DNA from: Phycicoccus sp. CSK15P-2 | Lineage (GTDB): Bacteria > Actinomycetota > Actinomycetes > Actinomycetales > Dermatophilaceae | Length of the DNA stretch: 64,000 bases | NCBI RefSeq assembly: GCF_016888005.1 | Contig: NZ_JAFDVE010000009.1 | Location: 186,001 to 250,000 of the forward strand | Reading direction: 5' to 3' | Shown here: piece by piece, positions 46,074-54,200 of the stretch | Layout of the letters: every line of letters starts with the position of its first letter | Numbering within the stretch: the first letter of the stretch is position 1 | Program-made: the position numbers and the translations under genes | Notes under the pieces: model-generated | The model's input: only the letters and a program-made list of their open reading frames with translations | Database searches by the model: none | Told to the model about the DNA's origin: nothing

Positions 46074-47366
46074 TCACCCCGTGCTGCGGCCCTCGGTGCC
46101 GGGCTCCGGTGGCTCGGCCCCCTCGGCCGCGGCCAGGGCATCCGCGAGGGCGTCGTCCGCCTCGGGCGCGACGACCGGCTCGTCGGTCCAGGTGACGGCG
46201 AGCAGCACGGCGAGGAGCGTGACGTCCACGGCGAGCACGACGAGCAGCAGGGTGTGCCGGTCGTCCACGGCCACCAGCCCGGCGGCCACGGCCGCCAGCG
46301 CGCCCCACACCCAGGCCACGGCCGACCGGTGCCCGCGCGCCAGCGCGGTCTGGACCAGCAGCTGCACCATCGCCGTGACCGTCCCGAGCACGGCGAACAG
46401 CCACAGGTCTCCGCGCACCGCGGCGTAGGCGGGGCCGCCGACGAAGGCCAGGGCGCCACCGGGCAGGGCCAGCACCCCGAGGACCGCGGCGAGGCCGATC
46501 CCCAGCACGACGAGGAGGCCGAGGTGGTGCAGGTGACGGCCTCCCGCACGACGGGCGAGCGTGGGGTACGCGAGCACCGTCACGAAGGTCGGGAGGAACA
46601 ACACGGCCTTGGTGACGATGATCCCGGCGGCGTACAGCCCGGAGTCCTCCGTCGGCAGGATGGCCCGCGCTGCGAAGACGTCGACCTGGGTCAGAGTGAA
46701 GAAGGCGAGCAGGGTGTGCGAGTCGTGCAGCACCTCGCGGAGCACTCCGGCCCGGTCGCCGCCGGCCGTCGCCCCCGGGGCGTCGACGAGCACGAGCCCG
46801 ACGGCGACCGGCACGAGGGCCCCGAGAGCCACCCCCACCATCGCGCCGAGGGCCGACGGCCACAGCCACAGGACGGCCCCGCCGACGAGCGCCCGCCCGA
46901 GCCCCAGGGACAGGCTGACCACGGCGAAGCGGCGCCACTCATGCCGCCCCTGCGCCAGTCCGAGCCGGACACCGGTGACGGTGAGCGCCGCGGCGGTCAC
47001 CGCGACCGTGGCCGCCGTGAGCCACGACTCCAGGCGGAACGCCAGTGTCGCGACCGGGGAGAGGGCGAGGCACAGGACGCCGAGGAGCAGGGCCGCGCGA
47101 TGGCCCGCGGCGACGAGGGGCCCGGGGTCGGCGTCCGGACCGGCCACTGCCACCCGTCGGGCGGTGGTGGCCTGGACACCGAGTGCAAGCACGTTGACGA
47201 CGACGACGACGCCCATGAGGGCCGCGACCACCGAGTACTCGGACGGGCCCAGCCGCCGAGCGGCGAGGAGCGTGAAGGCGTAGGCCGCGACGTTCATCGC
47301 CGTCATGCCGAGGGCCACGAGGCCTGCTCCGCGGGCGAGGGCCCCCCGTCCCGTTGGCGTCGACAC
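46074..47366 (-). CDS. Polysaccharide/oligosaccharide flippase-like membrane protein
   Basis: A 430-residue protein with about 12 hydrophobic helices, a short charged loop and a D/E/A-rich cytoplasmic C-terminus. It fits the Wzx/RfbX-type (MATE/MOP) lipid-linked glycan flippase superfamily: ALARGAGLVALGMTAMNVAAY at the start and AARRLGPSEYSVVAALMGV after it. It presumably moves a lipid-linked sugar across the membrane for the adjoining glycosyltransferases. GTG 47366 is supported by a TAGCCT -10 six bases upstream on the minus strand. Confidence 0.78.
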   Translation of the reverse strand: MSTPTGRGALARGAGLVALGMTAMNVAAYAFTLLAARRLGPSEYSVVAALMGVVVVVNVLALGVQATTARRVAVAGPDADPGPLVAAGHRAALLLGVLCLALSPVATLAFRLESWLTAATVAVTAAALTVTGVRLGLAQGRHEWRRFAVVSLSLGLGRALVGGAVLWLWPSALGAMVGVALGALVPVAVGLVLVDAPGATAGGDRAGVLREVLHDSHTLLAFFTLTQVDVFAARAILPTEDSGLYAAGIIVTKAVLFLPTFVTVLAYPTLARRAGGRHLHHLGLLVVLGIGLAAVLGVLALPGGALAFVGGPAYAAVRGDLWLFAVLGTVTAMVQLLVQTALARGHRSAVAWVWGALAAVAAGLVAVDDRHTLLLVVLAVDVTLLAVLLAVTWTDEPVVAPEADDALADALAAAEGAEPPEPGTEGRSTG

Positions 47367-47372
47367 GCGGTC

Positions 47373-47378
47373 AGGCTA
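47373..47378 (-). promoter_or_regulatory. -10 element (TAGCCT on minus strand) of the flippase gene
   Basis: The plus strand reads AGGCTA. It is followed on the minus strand by 6 bases and then GTG 47366. It is divergent from the TAGGCT -10 of the next gene, 27 bases away. Confidence 0.5.
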
Positions 47379-47405
47379 CGGCCTGGCGGGCGCACACCGG
47401 GTCAC

Positions 47406-47411
47406 TAGGCT
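47406..47411 (+). promoter_or_regulatory. -10 element (TAGGCT) of the GT-C-like gene
   Basis: TAGGCT is followed by 6 bases and then the GTG at 47418, which is leaderless spacing. Confidence 0.5.
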
Positions 47412-47417
47412 GACTCG

Positions 47418-49013
47418 GTGACCAGCCCGGCCCCGCCGTCAGCCGAGCACAGCCGACATGGCGCTGGAGCCGCCGGTGCGGTCGTGGCCATGGTGTCGGC
47501 GTTCTGGGTGCTCCGCGGGACCTGGGGGAGCGGGCAGTACCTCGTACGGGACTTCGTCGCGGTCCCCGACCCGGCCCTCCCGCGCGGCCTCCTCCCGGAC
47601 ACCGCGAGCGCGCTGCGGGCCTGGCCCCTCGACGGTGTCACCTGGGCGCTGGCGCTCGTCATCCCGACCGGTGTGCAGCAGGCGGTGATGCTCGTGGCCG
47701 CGCTCGTCCTCGCGGGCAGCGGCGCGGGTCTGCTCGTCGCCCGCCACGGGGCCGCTGCGTCGGCCGCGACCAGCGGGCTGGCCGTGTGGAACCCGTACGT
47801 CACCGAGCGGCTGCTGCTCGGGCAACCACCCACCCTCCTGGGCTACGCGGTCATGCCGTGGGTGCTGCTCGCGGCGCGCTCACGCGCCCCGCTGCGCAGA
47901 CGGCTCGTTCTCGTGCTGCTGGCGGCCGCGCCGGCGGTCCTCACACCCTGGGGCGGTGTGGTCGCCGGGCTGACGGCGGTGCTGGGCACCCTCAGCCGCG
48001 AGGACCGGCGTCCGCGGGACGTGGCCGCGACCGGGGTCCTGGCCGCCGCCTGGTGCCTGCCGTGGGTCGTGCCCGCGCTGGTGGTGGGGGGTGTGCGGGC
48101 GGACCCGCTGGGGGCCGTCGCCTTCGCCCTGGCGGATGACACCGGGCTCGGGACCTGGCTGTCGGCGCTCTTCGGTGGAGGGGTCTGGGGTACTGCCGCG
48201 CGTCCGAGGTCGCGGGAGGACCCGCTGGTCCTCGTCGCCTCCACCTCGGTCCTCCTGCTCGCCGGAGCCGGAGCGGCCCTGGTGCGGCGGGACGTCGGCC
48301 GGCGGTGGTGGGTCGTGGCCGTCGCCACCGCGCTGCTGCCGGCGACGCTCCTGACCCTGCTGTCAGGCCCTGCGCTGGAGGTCTCGACGGTTGCCCAGGA
48401 CATCCCGGGGGTCGCGCTCCTGCGCGACCAGCACCGCCTGCTCGCGCCGGGCGTGCTCGGGGTGGCCGTGCTGTGTGGGCTCGCCGTGGGAGCCGTCGGG
48501 CGACGGGCGGGTCAGGCGTCGGGAGTCGTCCTCGGCGTGCTGGCGATGGTTCTGGCGGTGGGGTCCGTGCCGGACCTCCCGAGGTCGGTACGGGCGGCGT
48601 ACCGACCCATGCCCTACCCGGCGGACTGGCAGCGGATGACGTCGGCCGTCGAGGACCTTCCGGGCGATCCCGTCGTCGCCTCGTTCCCGTGGCAGAGCTT
48701 CCGCCGTCCCGACTGGGCGGGAGGACAGGTGTTCCTCGACCCCCTCCCGCGCGCGCTGACGGCCGAGGTGCGGACCGACACCGCCCTGGCCGTGCGCCGC
48801 GACGGTGTCCTCGTCGAGGTCGACCCCGGTGATGCCACGGATGCCGCCTGGCGCCGTGGTCGGGTGACCGCGGACTCGCTGCACGAGCGCGGGGTCACCC
48901 ATGTCGTCGAGTGGCTGGGGACCCCGGGGGAGCTCCCGGACGACCGGCGGGGGTGGGTCGAGGTGATCGCCACGGCCCACTTCCGGGTCTGGGACGTCAC
49001 GTCGGCGCGGTGA
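47418..49013 (+). CDS. Polytopic membrane protein, probable GT-C glycosyltransferase-like
   Basis: A 531-residue protein with about 12 hydrophobic helices and a C-terminal extracytoplasmic region of some 140 residues. The motif PGVALLRDQHRLLAPGVLGV (about residues 329-348) parallels GPFAALRNTHKFELVVRVPL of the AftD-like gene at 51252, so a related GT-C architecture is likely, but no catalytic Asp pair can be assigned. Its position between a flippase and a DUF2613 gene supports a role in envelope-glycan assembly. The activity is not known. Confidence 0.65.
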   Translation: MTSPAPPSAEHSRHGAGAAGAVVAMVSAFWVLRGTWGSGQYLVRDFVAVPDPALPRGLLPDTASALRAWPLDGVTWALALVIPTGVQQAVMLVAALVLAGSGAGLLVARHGAAASAATSGLAVWNPYVTERLLLGQPPTLLGYAVMPWVLLAARSRAPLRRRLVLVLLAAAPAVLTPWGGVVAGLTAVLGTLSREDRRPRDVAATGVLAAAWCLPWVVPALVVGGVRADPLGAVAFALADDTGLGTWLSALFGGGVWGTAARPRSREDPLVLVASTSVLLLAGAGAALVRRDVGRRWWVVAVATALLPATLLTLLSGPALEVSTVAQDIPGVALLRDQHRLLAPGVLGVAVLCGLAVGAVGRRAGQASGVVLGVLAMVLAVGSVPDLPRSVRAAYRPMPYPADWQRMTSAVEDLPGDPVVASFPWQSFRRPDWAGGQVFLDPLPRALTAEVRTDTALAVRRDGVLVEVDPGDATDAAWRRGRVTADSLHERGVTHVVEWLGTPGELPDDRRGWVEVIATAHFRVWDVTSAR

Positions 49014-49057
49014 CCCGGTGGCCGCGCCGCGTGGTGGCGCCATCCCGCGCTCGGACG

Positions 49058-49077
49058 TTGTACCATTCGGTAACAAT
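49058..49077. promoter_or_regulatory. Promoter-like inverted repeat upstream of the DUF2613 gene
   Basis: TTGTACC (49058-49064) and GGTAACAA (49069-49076) form an imperfect inverted repeat. TACCAT at 49061-49066 could be a -10 for the next gene. It is AT-rich relative to its surroundings. Both the promoter and operator readings are tentative. Confidence 0.35.
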
Positions 49078-49101
49078 CCTCGAGGAAGGCCCCGGACAGC
49101 G

Positions 49102-49308
49102 ATGACTGCGATCCCCGCCGGTGGTGGCCGTGCAGGCCGCCGCGCCGGCCTCACCCTGCTCCTGCTGAGCCTCCTGCTCGGTCTGGGGGTCGCCTTCGCG
49201 GCAGCGGCCGTCATCGTCTCCTCGAACGGCCCGGGCGACTCCTCGGCCGTCTCCGACGGGCCGAACGACCCCCTGCCGGCCGGCCAGCTGCTGGGCTACG
49301 GCGGCTGA
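49102..49308 (+). CDS. DUF2613-type small membrane protein
   Basis: A 68-residue protein with a basic N-terminus (GGGRAGRRAG), one hydrophobic helix (about residues 15-38) and a short outer tail ending LLGYGG. Mycobacterial DUF2613 proteins (e.g. Rv0236A) share this layout, and one lies beside aftD. Here an AftD-like gene follows 2 kb downstream. AGGAAGG (49083-49089) lies 12 bases before the ATG. The role is unknown; a small accessory subunit is a fair guess. Identification rests on size, layout and neighbourhood. Confidence 0.6.
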   Translation: MTAIPAGGGRAGRRAGLTLLLLSLLLGLGVAFAAAAVIVSSNGPGDSSAVSDGPNDPLPAGQLLGYGG

Positions 49309-49319
49309 CCGTCAGGTTC

Positions 49320-50450
49320 TCAGCCGTTCGTCGCCGCGGGTGACGTGCGGCCCGACACGACCTCCGTCAGCAGGTCCTCCCAGCTGCGCACCGTCGCCTC
49401 CCACGTGTACCCGAGGGCGTGGTGTGCTGCCTCGCGGCCCAGCCGCTCTCGCTCGGTGCCGTCCGTGAGGAGCCGCTCGGTCGTCTCGGTCAGCTCGTCG
49501 AGGTCGTCGACCAGCACTCCGGTCTCACCGTCGTGAATGGACTCCGCCAGGCCTCCCGCCTGCCGGTAGGCGACGGTCGGCGTCCGGTGCGCGGCGGCCT
49601 CGACGACGCTGAGCCCCCATCCCTCCTTGACGCTCGGTGCGAGCGCCAGCCACGCGGCGGCGAGCTCCCGGTGCTTGGTGTCGTCGTCGACGAACCCGAG
49701 GAGGTCGACCCGCTCCGAGACGCCGAGCCGGTGGGCCTCCTCGCGCACCTCGTCCATCCACCATCCGTGGCCGACGACGCGCAGCCGCAGCTCGGGCCAC
49801 CTGGGGGCCAGGGCGGCGACGACGGCCAAGGCGTGCTCGACCCGCTTGTGCGGGACGACCCTGCCGAGGACGACGAGCCGAGGCTCGGGGGAGCGGGGGA
49901 GGCCGGTGTGCCTCGGCGGTTCGGTGCCGTTGCGGATGACGGCGACGGTCGACGGGTCGACGCCGAGCTCGGCGAGCTCGGTGCGGGTGACGTCGGAGAC
50001 GGCCACGTACTGGTGCCCGCGCAGCGTCCTGGGGGCGACCTGCGACTCGAGGAACCACCCCACGCGAGCGGCCACCGGCCCCAGTGCGATGGGCCACTGC
50101 TCGCGGTGGACGTGGTGGACGAGGACGACCACGGGAGCACGGGTCGCGAGAGGGGTCCAGAAGGGGACACCGTTCTGGGTGTCCACGACGACGTCGAACC
50201 GTCCGCCGGCCCGCTCGAGGGCCGCGAGGCGGCGCAGCGACGCCGGGTACACGGTGAGCCGACCCCCCTGGCGGTACATCCGGATGCCGTCCCGCTGCTC
50301 CACGGCCGCCGAGCCGGGGTGGCGTGCACACAGCAGCGTGACGTCGTGTCCGCGGGCCGCGAGACCCGCGCACACCGTCTCGGCGTACTTCTCGGCACCC
50401 CCACCCTCGGGGTGTGTAGAGTCGCGCCAGTTCACGAAGGCAATGCGCAC
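49320..50450 (-). CDS. GT4-family glycosyltransferase
   Basis: A 376-residue GT-B enzyme with a cytosolic or membrane-associated N-terminal acceptor domain (VRIAFVNWRDSTHPEGGGAE) and a C-terminal nucleotide-sugar domain with APSVKEGWGLSVVEAAAHRT, the EX7E pair of GT4 enzymes. GTG 50450 is chosen from the GAAAGAG-like site and an upstream TAACAT -10; an ATG farther upstream (50498) adds 16 unlikely residues. It is divergent from the methyltransferase. The donor and acceptor sugars are unknown. Confidence 0.88.
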   Translation of the reverse strand: MRIAFVNWRDSTHPEGGGAEKYAETVCAGLAARGHDVTLLCARHPGSAAVEQRDGIRMYRQGGRLTVYPASLRRLAALERAGGRFDVVVDTQNGVPFWTPLATRAPVVVLVHHVHREQWPIALGPVAARVGWFLESQVAPRTLRGHQYVAVSDVTRTELAELGVDPSTVAVIRNGTEPPRHTGLPRSPEPRLVVLGRVVPHKRVEHALAVVAALAPRWPELRLRVVGHGWWMDEVREEAHRLGVSERVDLLGFVDDDTKHRELAAAWLALAPSVKEGWGLSVVEAAAHRTPTVAYRQAGGLAESIHDGETGVLVDDLDELTETTERLLTDGTERERLGREAAHHALGYTWEATVRSWEDLLTEVVSGRTSPAATNG

Positions 50451-50481
50451 CGTGTGCTCTTTCCAGATCGACCGGAGCGGG

Positions 50482-50487
50482 ATGTTA
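50482..50487 (-). promoter_or_regulatory. -10 element (TAACAT on minus strand) of the GT4 gene
   Basis: The plus strand reads ATGTTA, whose ATG is the start codon of the divergent methyltransferase. A start site near 50475 leaves a leader of about 25 bases. Confidence 0.4.
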
Positions 50488-51255
50488 TCGCAGCACACGC
50501 CGCCCGGCGGCCAGGTCCGGGACCGGCCGACACTGCGCCGCTCCGTCGGGCTCTTCCGGGCCTTCCGCGTCGAGCAGACCGACCCGGGCCGCTTCTACGG
50601 CGCACTCGCCGACGACTCCGTCGCGATGCTCTCCCGCTGGACCGAGCTGACGGACCGTACGGTCCTCGACGTCGGCGGGGGCCCCGGGTACTTCGCCGAT
50701 GCGTTCGCGGCCGCCGGAGCCCGCTACGCCGGGGTCGAGCCGGACGCCGGTGAGCTCACCGCCCGGGGCGCGGCGGCCGGCAACACCGTACGGGGCTCCG
50801 GGCTGTCCCTGCCGTTCGCGGACGGGTCGGTCGACGTGGCGTTCTCGAGCAACGTGCTCGAGCACGTGCCGGACCCCCGCCGGATGGCCGGCGAGATGGT
50901 CCGGGTCACCCAACCGGGCGGTCTCGTGGTCATCTCCTGGACGCCCTGGCTCTCCCCGTGGGGCGGTCACGAGACCTCCCCGTGGCACTACCTCGGGGGC
51001 CACCGCGCGGCCGACCGCTACGAGCGGCGGCACGGGCGCCGGCCCAAGAACGACCTGGGCCGCACGCTCTTCCGCTGCCCGGTGGGGCCCATGGTCCGGT
51101 GGGCGAGGGCGGCCGAGGCAGCGGGCCTGGTCGCCGTCGTCGACGTCCTCCCGCGCTACCACCCGTGGTGGGCCCAGTGGGTGGTCGACGTGCCCGGCCT
51201 GCGCGAGGTGGTGTCGTGGAACGCCGTGGTGGTCCTGCGCCGGGCCGAGCGGTGA
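50482..51255 (+). CDS. Class I SAM-dependent methyltransferase
   Basis: A 257-residue methyltransferase. Motif I is VLDVGGGPGYFADAFAAAG, with the later FSSNVLEHVPDPRRMAGEM and the glycine region PGGLVVISW. It may methylate a sugar or lipid of the local glycan pathway; the substrate is unknown. The ATG at 50482 has GGAG (50474-50477) close upstream and is shared with the GT4 promoter element. The stop overlaps the AftD-like GTG (GTGA), so the two are coupled. Confidence 0.85.
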   Translation: MLSQHTPPGGQVRDRPTLRRSVGLFRAFRVEQTDPGRFYGALADDSVAMLSRWTELTDRTVLDVGGGPGYFADAFAAAGARYAGVEPDAGELTARGAAAGNTVRGSGLSLPFADGSVDVAFSSNVLEHVPDPRRMAGEMVRVTQPGGLVVISWTPWLSPWGGHETSPWHYLGGHRAADRYERRHGRRPKNDLGRTLFRCPVGPMVRWARAAEAAGLVAVVDVLPRYHPWWAQWVVDVPGLREVVSWNAVVVLRRAER

Positions 51256-54200
51256 CGACCCGGACGGACGTGGCGGAGCACGAGAACGCGGTGTGGCGGG
51301 TCCGCCTGCTCGCCGGGGTCGTCCTCCTCACCGCCCTGGCCCTGCGTCAGTCGCCCGGCCTCACCGTCCCCGACACCAAGCTGGACCTCACGGCCGACCC
51401 GTGGGGCTTCCTCGGCCGGGCGCTGCACGTCTGGGACCCGCACGGCGCATTCGGGCAGCTGCAGAACCAGGCGTACGGGTACCTGTTCCCGGTCGGCCCG
51501 TTCCACGGCCTCCTCGTGTCGGCCGGCGTCCCGGACTGGCTGGTCCAGCGTCTGTGGTGGGCGGTCGTCATGTCGGTCGCCTTCCTCGGGCTCTGGCGCC
51601 TGGCCGGCGCGCTCGGCGTCGGCACCCCCGGGGCGAGGTACCTCGCTGCCCTCGTCTTCGCCGTGAGCCCACGCATGGTGTCCGAGGTGGCCGTCACCTC
51701 CGTCGAGGTGTGGCCGTACGCCGTCGCGCCCTGGGTGCTCGTGCCGCTCGTGGACCCGCGTCGCCTCCCGTGGCGCCGCAGGGTCCTCCGCTCGGCACTC
51801 GCGGTGACCGTGGCCGGTGGGGTGAACGCGGTCGCCACCGGGGCCGTCCTGGTCCTGCCGACCGTCTGGTTCCTGACCCGCCGTCCCGCCCGAGCGGCCC
51901 TCGTCCGGTTCGGGACGTGGCTCGGCGTGGTCGTCATGGCCTCGCTCTGGTGGCTCGTCCCGCTGGTCGTCCTCGGCCGCCACAGCCCGCCGTTCCTCGA
52001 CTGGATCGAGGACGCGGGAGTCACGACGTCCTTCGCCGGTCCGTTCGAGGCGCTCCGGGGCACGACGACCTGGCTGTCCTGGCTGAGAGGCCCCGGGGGA
52101 CCGAGCTGGCCGGCCGGCTGGGAGTACGTGACGTCCCCCGCCCTGGTCGCCGCGACGACCGCCGTCGCGGTCGCGGGACTGGTCGGCCTCCGACGGGTCC
52201 CGGAGGACCACCGCCGTTTCCTGGGGGCGGGCCTGCTCGTGGGGCTGCTGCTCGTGACCCTCGGACACACGGGGACGGCGCCCTCACCGGCCGCCGGATG
52301 GGTCCAGGACCTCCTCGACGGCCCGTTCGCGGCCCTGCGCAACACCCACAAGTTCGAGCTCGTCGTCCGGGTCCCGCTGGCCCTGGGGCTCGCTGAGACC
52401 GCGGCCGTCCTCGCGCGACACCTGCGCGGGTGGGGGCTGCGTCCCTGGTTGCCTCCCCTCGTCGCGGGGTCGGTCGTCGCGATACTCGCGGCCCCGGCGG
52501 TTGCTGCGGGCATGGCGAGACCGGAAGGTCGGATCGGGATCCCCGACTACTGGTACGAGGCCGCGCGGTGGCTCGACGCCCGTCCCGAGCCGGGGACCGT
52601 CCTCGTCGTCCCGGCGGCGTCCTTCGCCGACCACGTCTGGGGCTCGACGAAGGACGAGCCGCTCCAGGCACTGCTCGACCGGCCGTTCGCCGTCCGCGAT
52701 GCCGTGCCCCTCGGGTCGGCCGGCGCGACTCGGTGGCTCGACCTCGTCGAGCGACGGCTGCAGGCGGGCGACGGGGATGACACGCTCCGGTCCGCCCTGG
52801 CTCGTGCGGGGGTCCGCTTCGTCGTCGTGCGCAACGACCTGCGGGCGGACGTCGTCGACTCCGGCGGAGGCCAGGGGTTGTTCGTGCACGAGGCGCTGAC
52901 CGACAGCGGCCTCGCGAGGGTCGCCGAGTTCGGCCCCCCGGCCGGACCGCCGCCCGGCGTGGAGCCGGAGGGTCCGGCGCACACCACGGACCAGCGGACG
53001 CATCTGCCGTATCCGTCCGTGGAGGTCTACGAGGTCGAGGGCGCGGCCGAGGGCACGGTCGTACCGGCCGACAGGGTCGTGCACGTCGTCGGAGGTGCCG
53101 AGGACGTCCCCGACGCGCTCGCGGCGGTGCCGGGTGCCGCGGCCGCCGTGGTCGGGACCGACGTCGGCACCGTTCCCGACCCCCTGGGAGGACGGATGCC
53201 CCGGGTCGTCACCGACGGCAACCTCGACACGGAGGTCTTCTTCGGTCGGCCGAGCGACAACCGGTCACAGGTGCTCGCTCCCGGCGACCCGCGACGCACC
53301 GGCCGTTCCGTCGACGAGTACGTCGCGGACCCGGCCGGCCCGCAGACGCGGCGGCAGTGGACGGGGGGCACGGTCCGGGTGTCCTCGTCCGCGTCGGACG
53401 CGCCCGCGACCCTCCGGATCGGGCCCGGCGCAGGGCCTCAGGCGCTCGTCGACGGAGACCCCGCCACGGCCTGGGTGTCGGGGACGTACGGCGCAGGCGT
53501 GGGGGAGTGGGTGGAGGTCCGCCTCGACGAGCCGGTGGTGGAGGACGCCGTGACGCTCACCCTCCAGGCCCCTCCCCGTCGGGTCTCCGCGCCGCGGGAG
53601 GTGCGGGTGGACACCGACGCCGGGACGACCACGGCGCGGCTGGTCGACACCACGGCCCCTCAGCGTGTGCCACTGGCGCCCGGCCCGGTCCGCACCATCC
53701 GCATCACCGTGACCGAGACGGACGACGGGACCGGCAGCGGTGTCGCGATCGCCGAGCTGGACGTCCCGGGTGTCGACCTCGGGTCGACCCTCGTCGTGCC
53801 ACCCGTGACGGGTCCGGCCGACGCCCTCGTCCTGCGTCGGCCGGACGAGGGGCGGTCCGCGTGCGCGTGGGTCGTCGACCGCCCGCTGTGCACCAGCAAC
53901 ACCGAGAAACCGGCCGAGGACGAGGGTGGCCTGCGCCGTGACCTGGATCTCGCGGCGCCCCTCACGGGCGCGATGACGGGCACGGTCGCCGCACGGCCGG
54001 GACCGTCCCTCGAGCGGCTCCTCGACGGCGTGACCGCCATCGAGGCCGAGGCGAGCAGCCGAGCGACCGCCGAGCCCGCGGGACGCCCCGCGGCGGCGGC
54101 GGACGGTGACCTCGGCACGGGATGGGTCGCCTCGCCCGCCGACGAGGACCCCACACTCACGTTGCGGCTCCCACGGCCCACCCGCATCGAGCGGCTGCAG

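Noticed and set aside
49627-50481. Long N-terminal extension of the glycan-cluster methyltransferase
   Set aside because: It overlaps the GT4 gene on the other strand, and the extension is S/T/R-rich shadow; ATG 50482 has a nearby GGAG.
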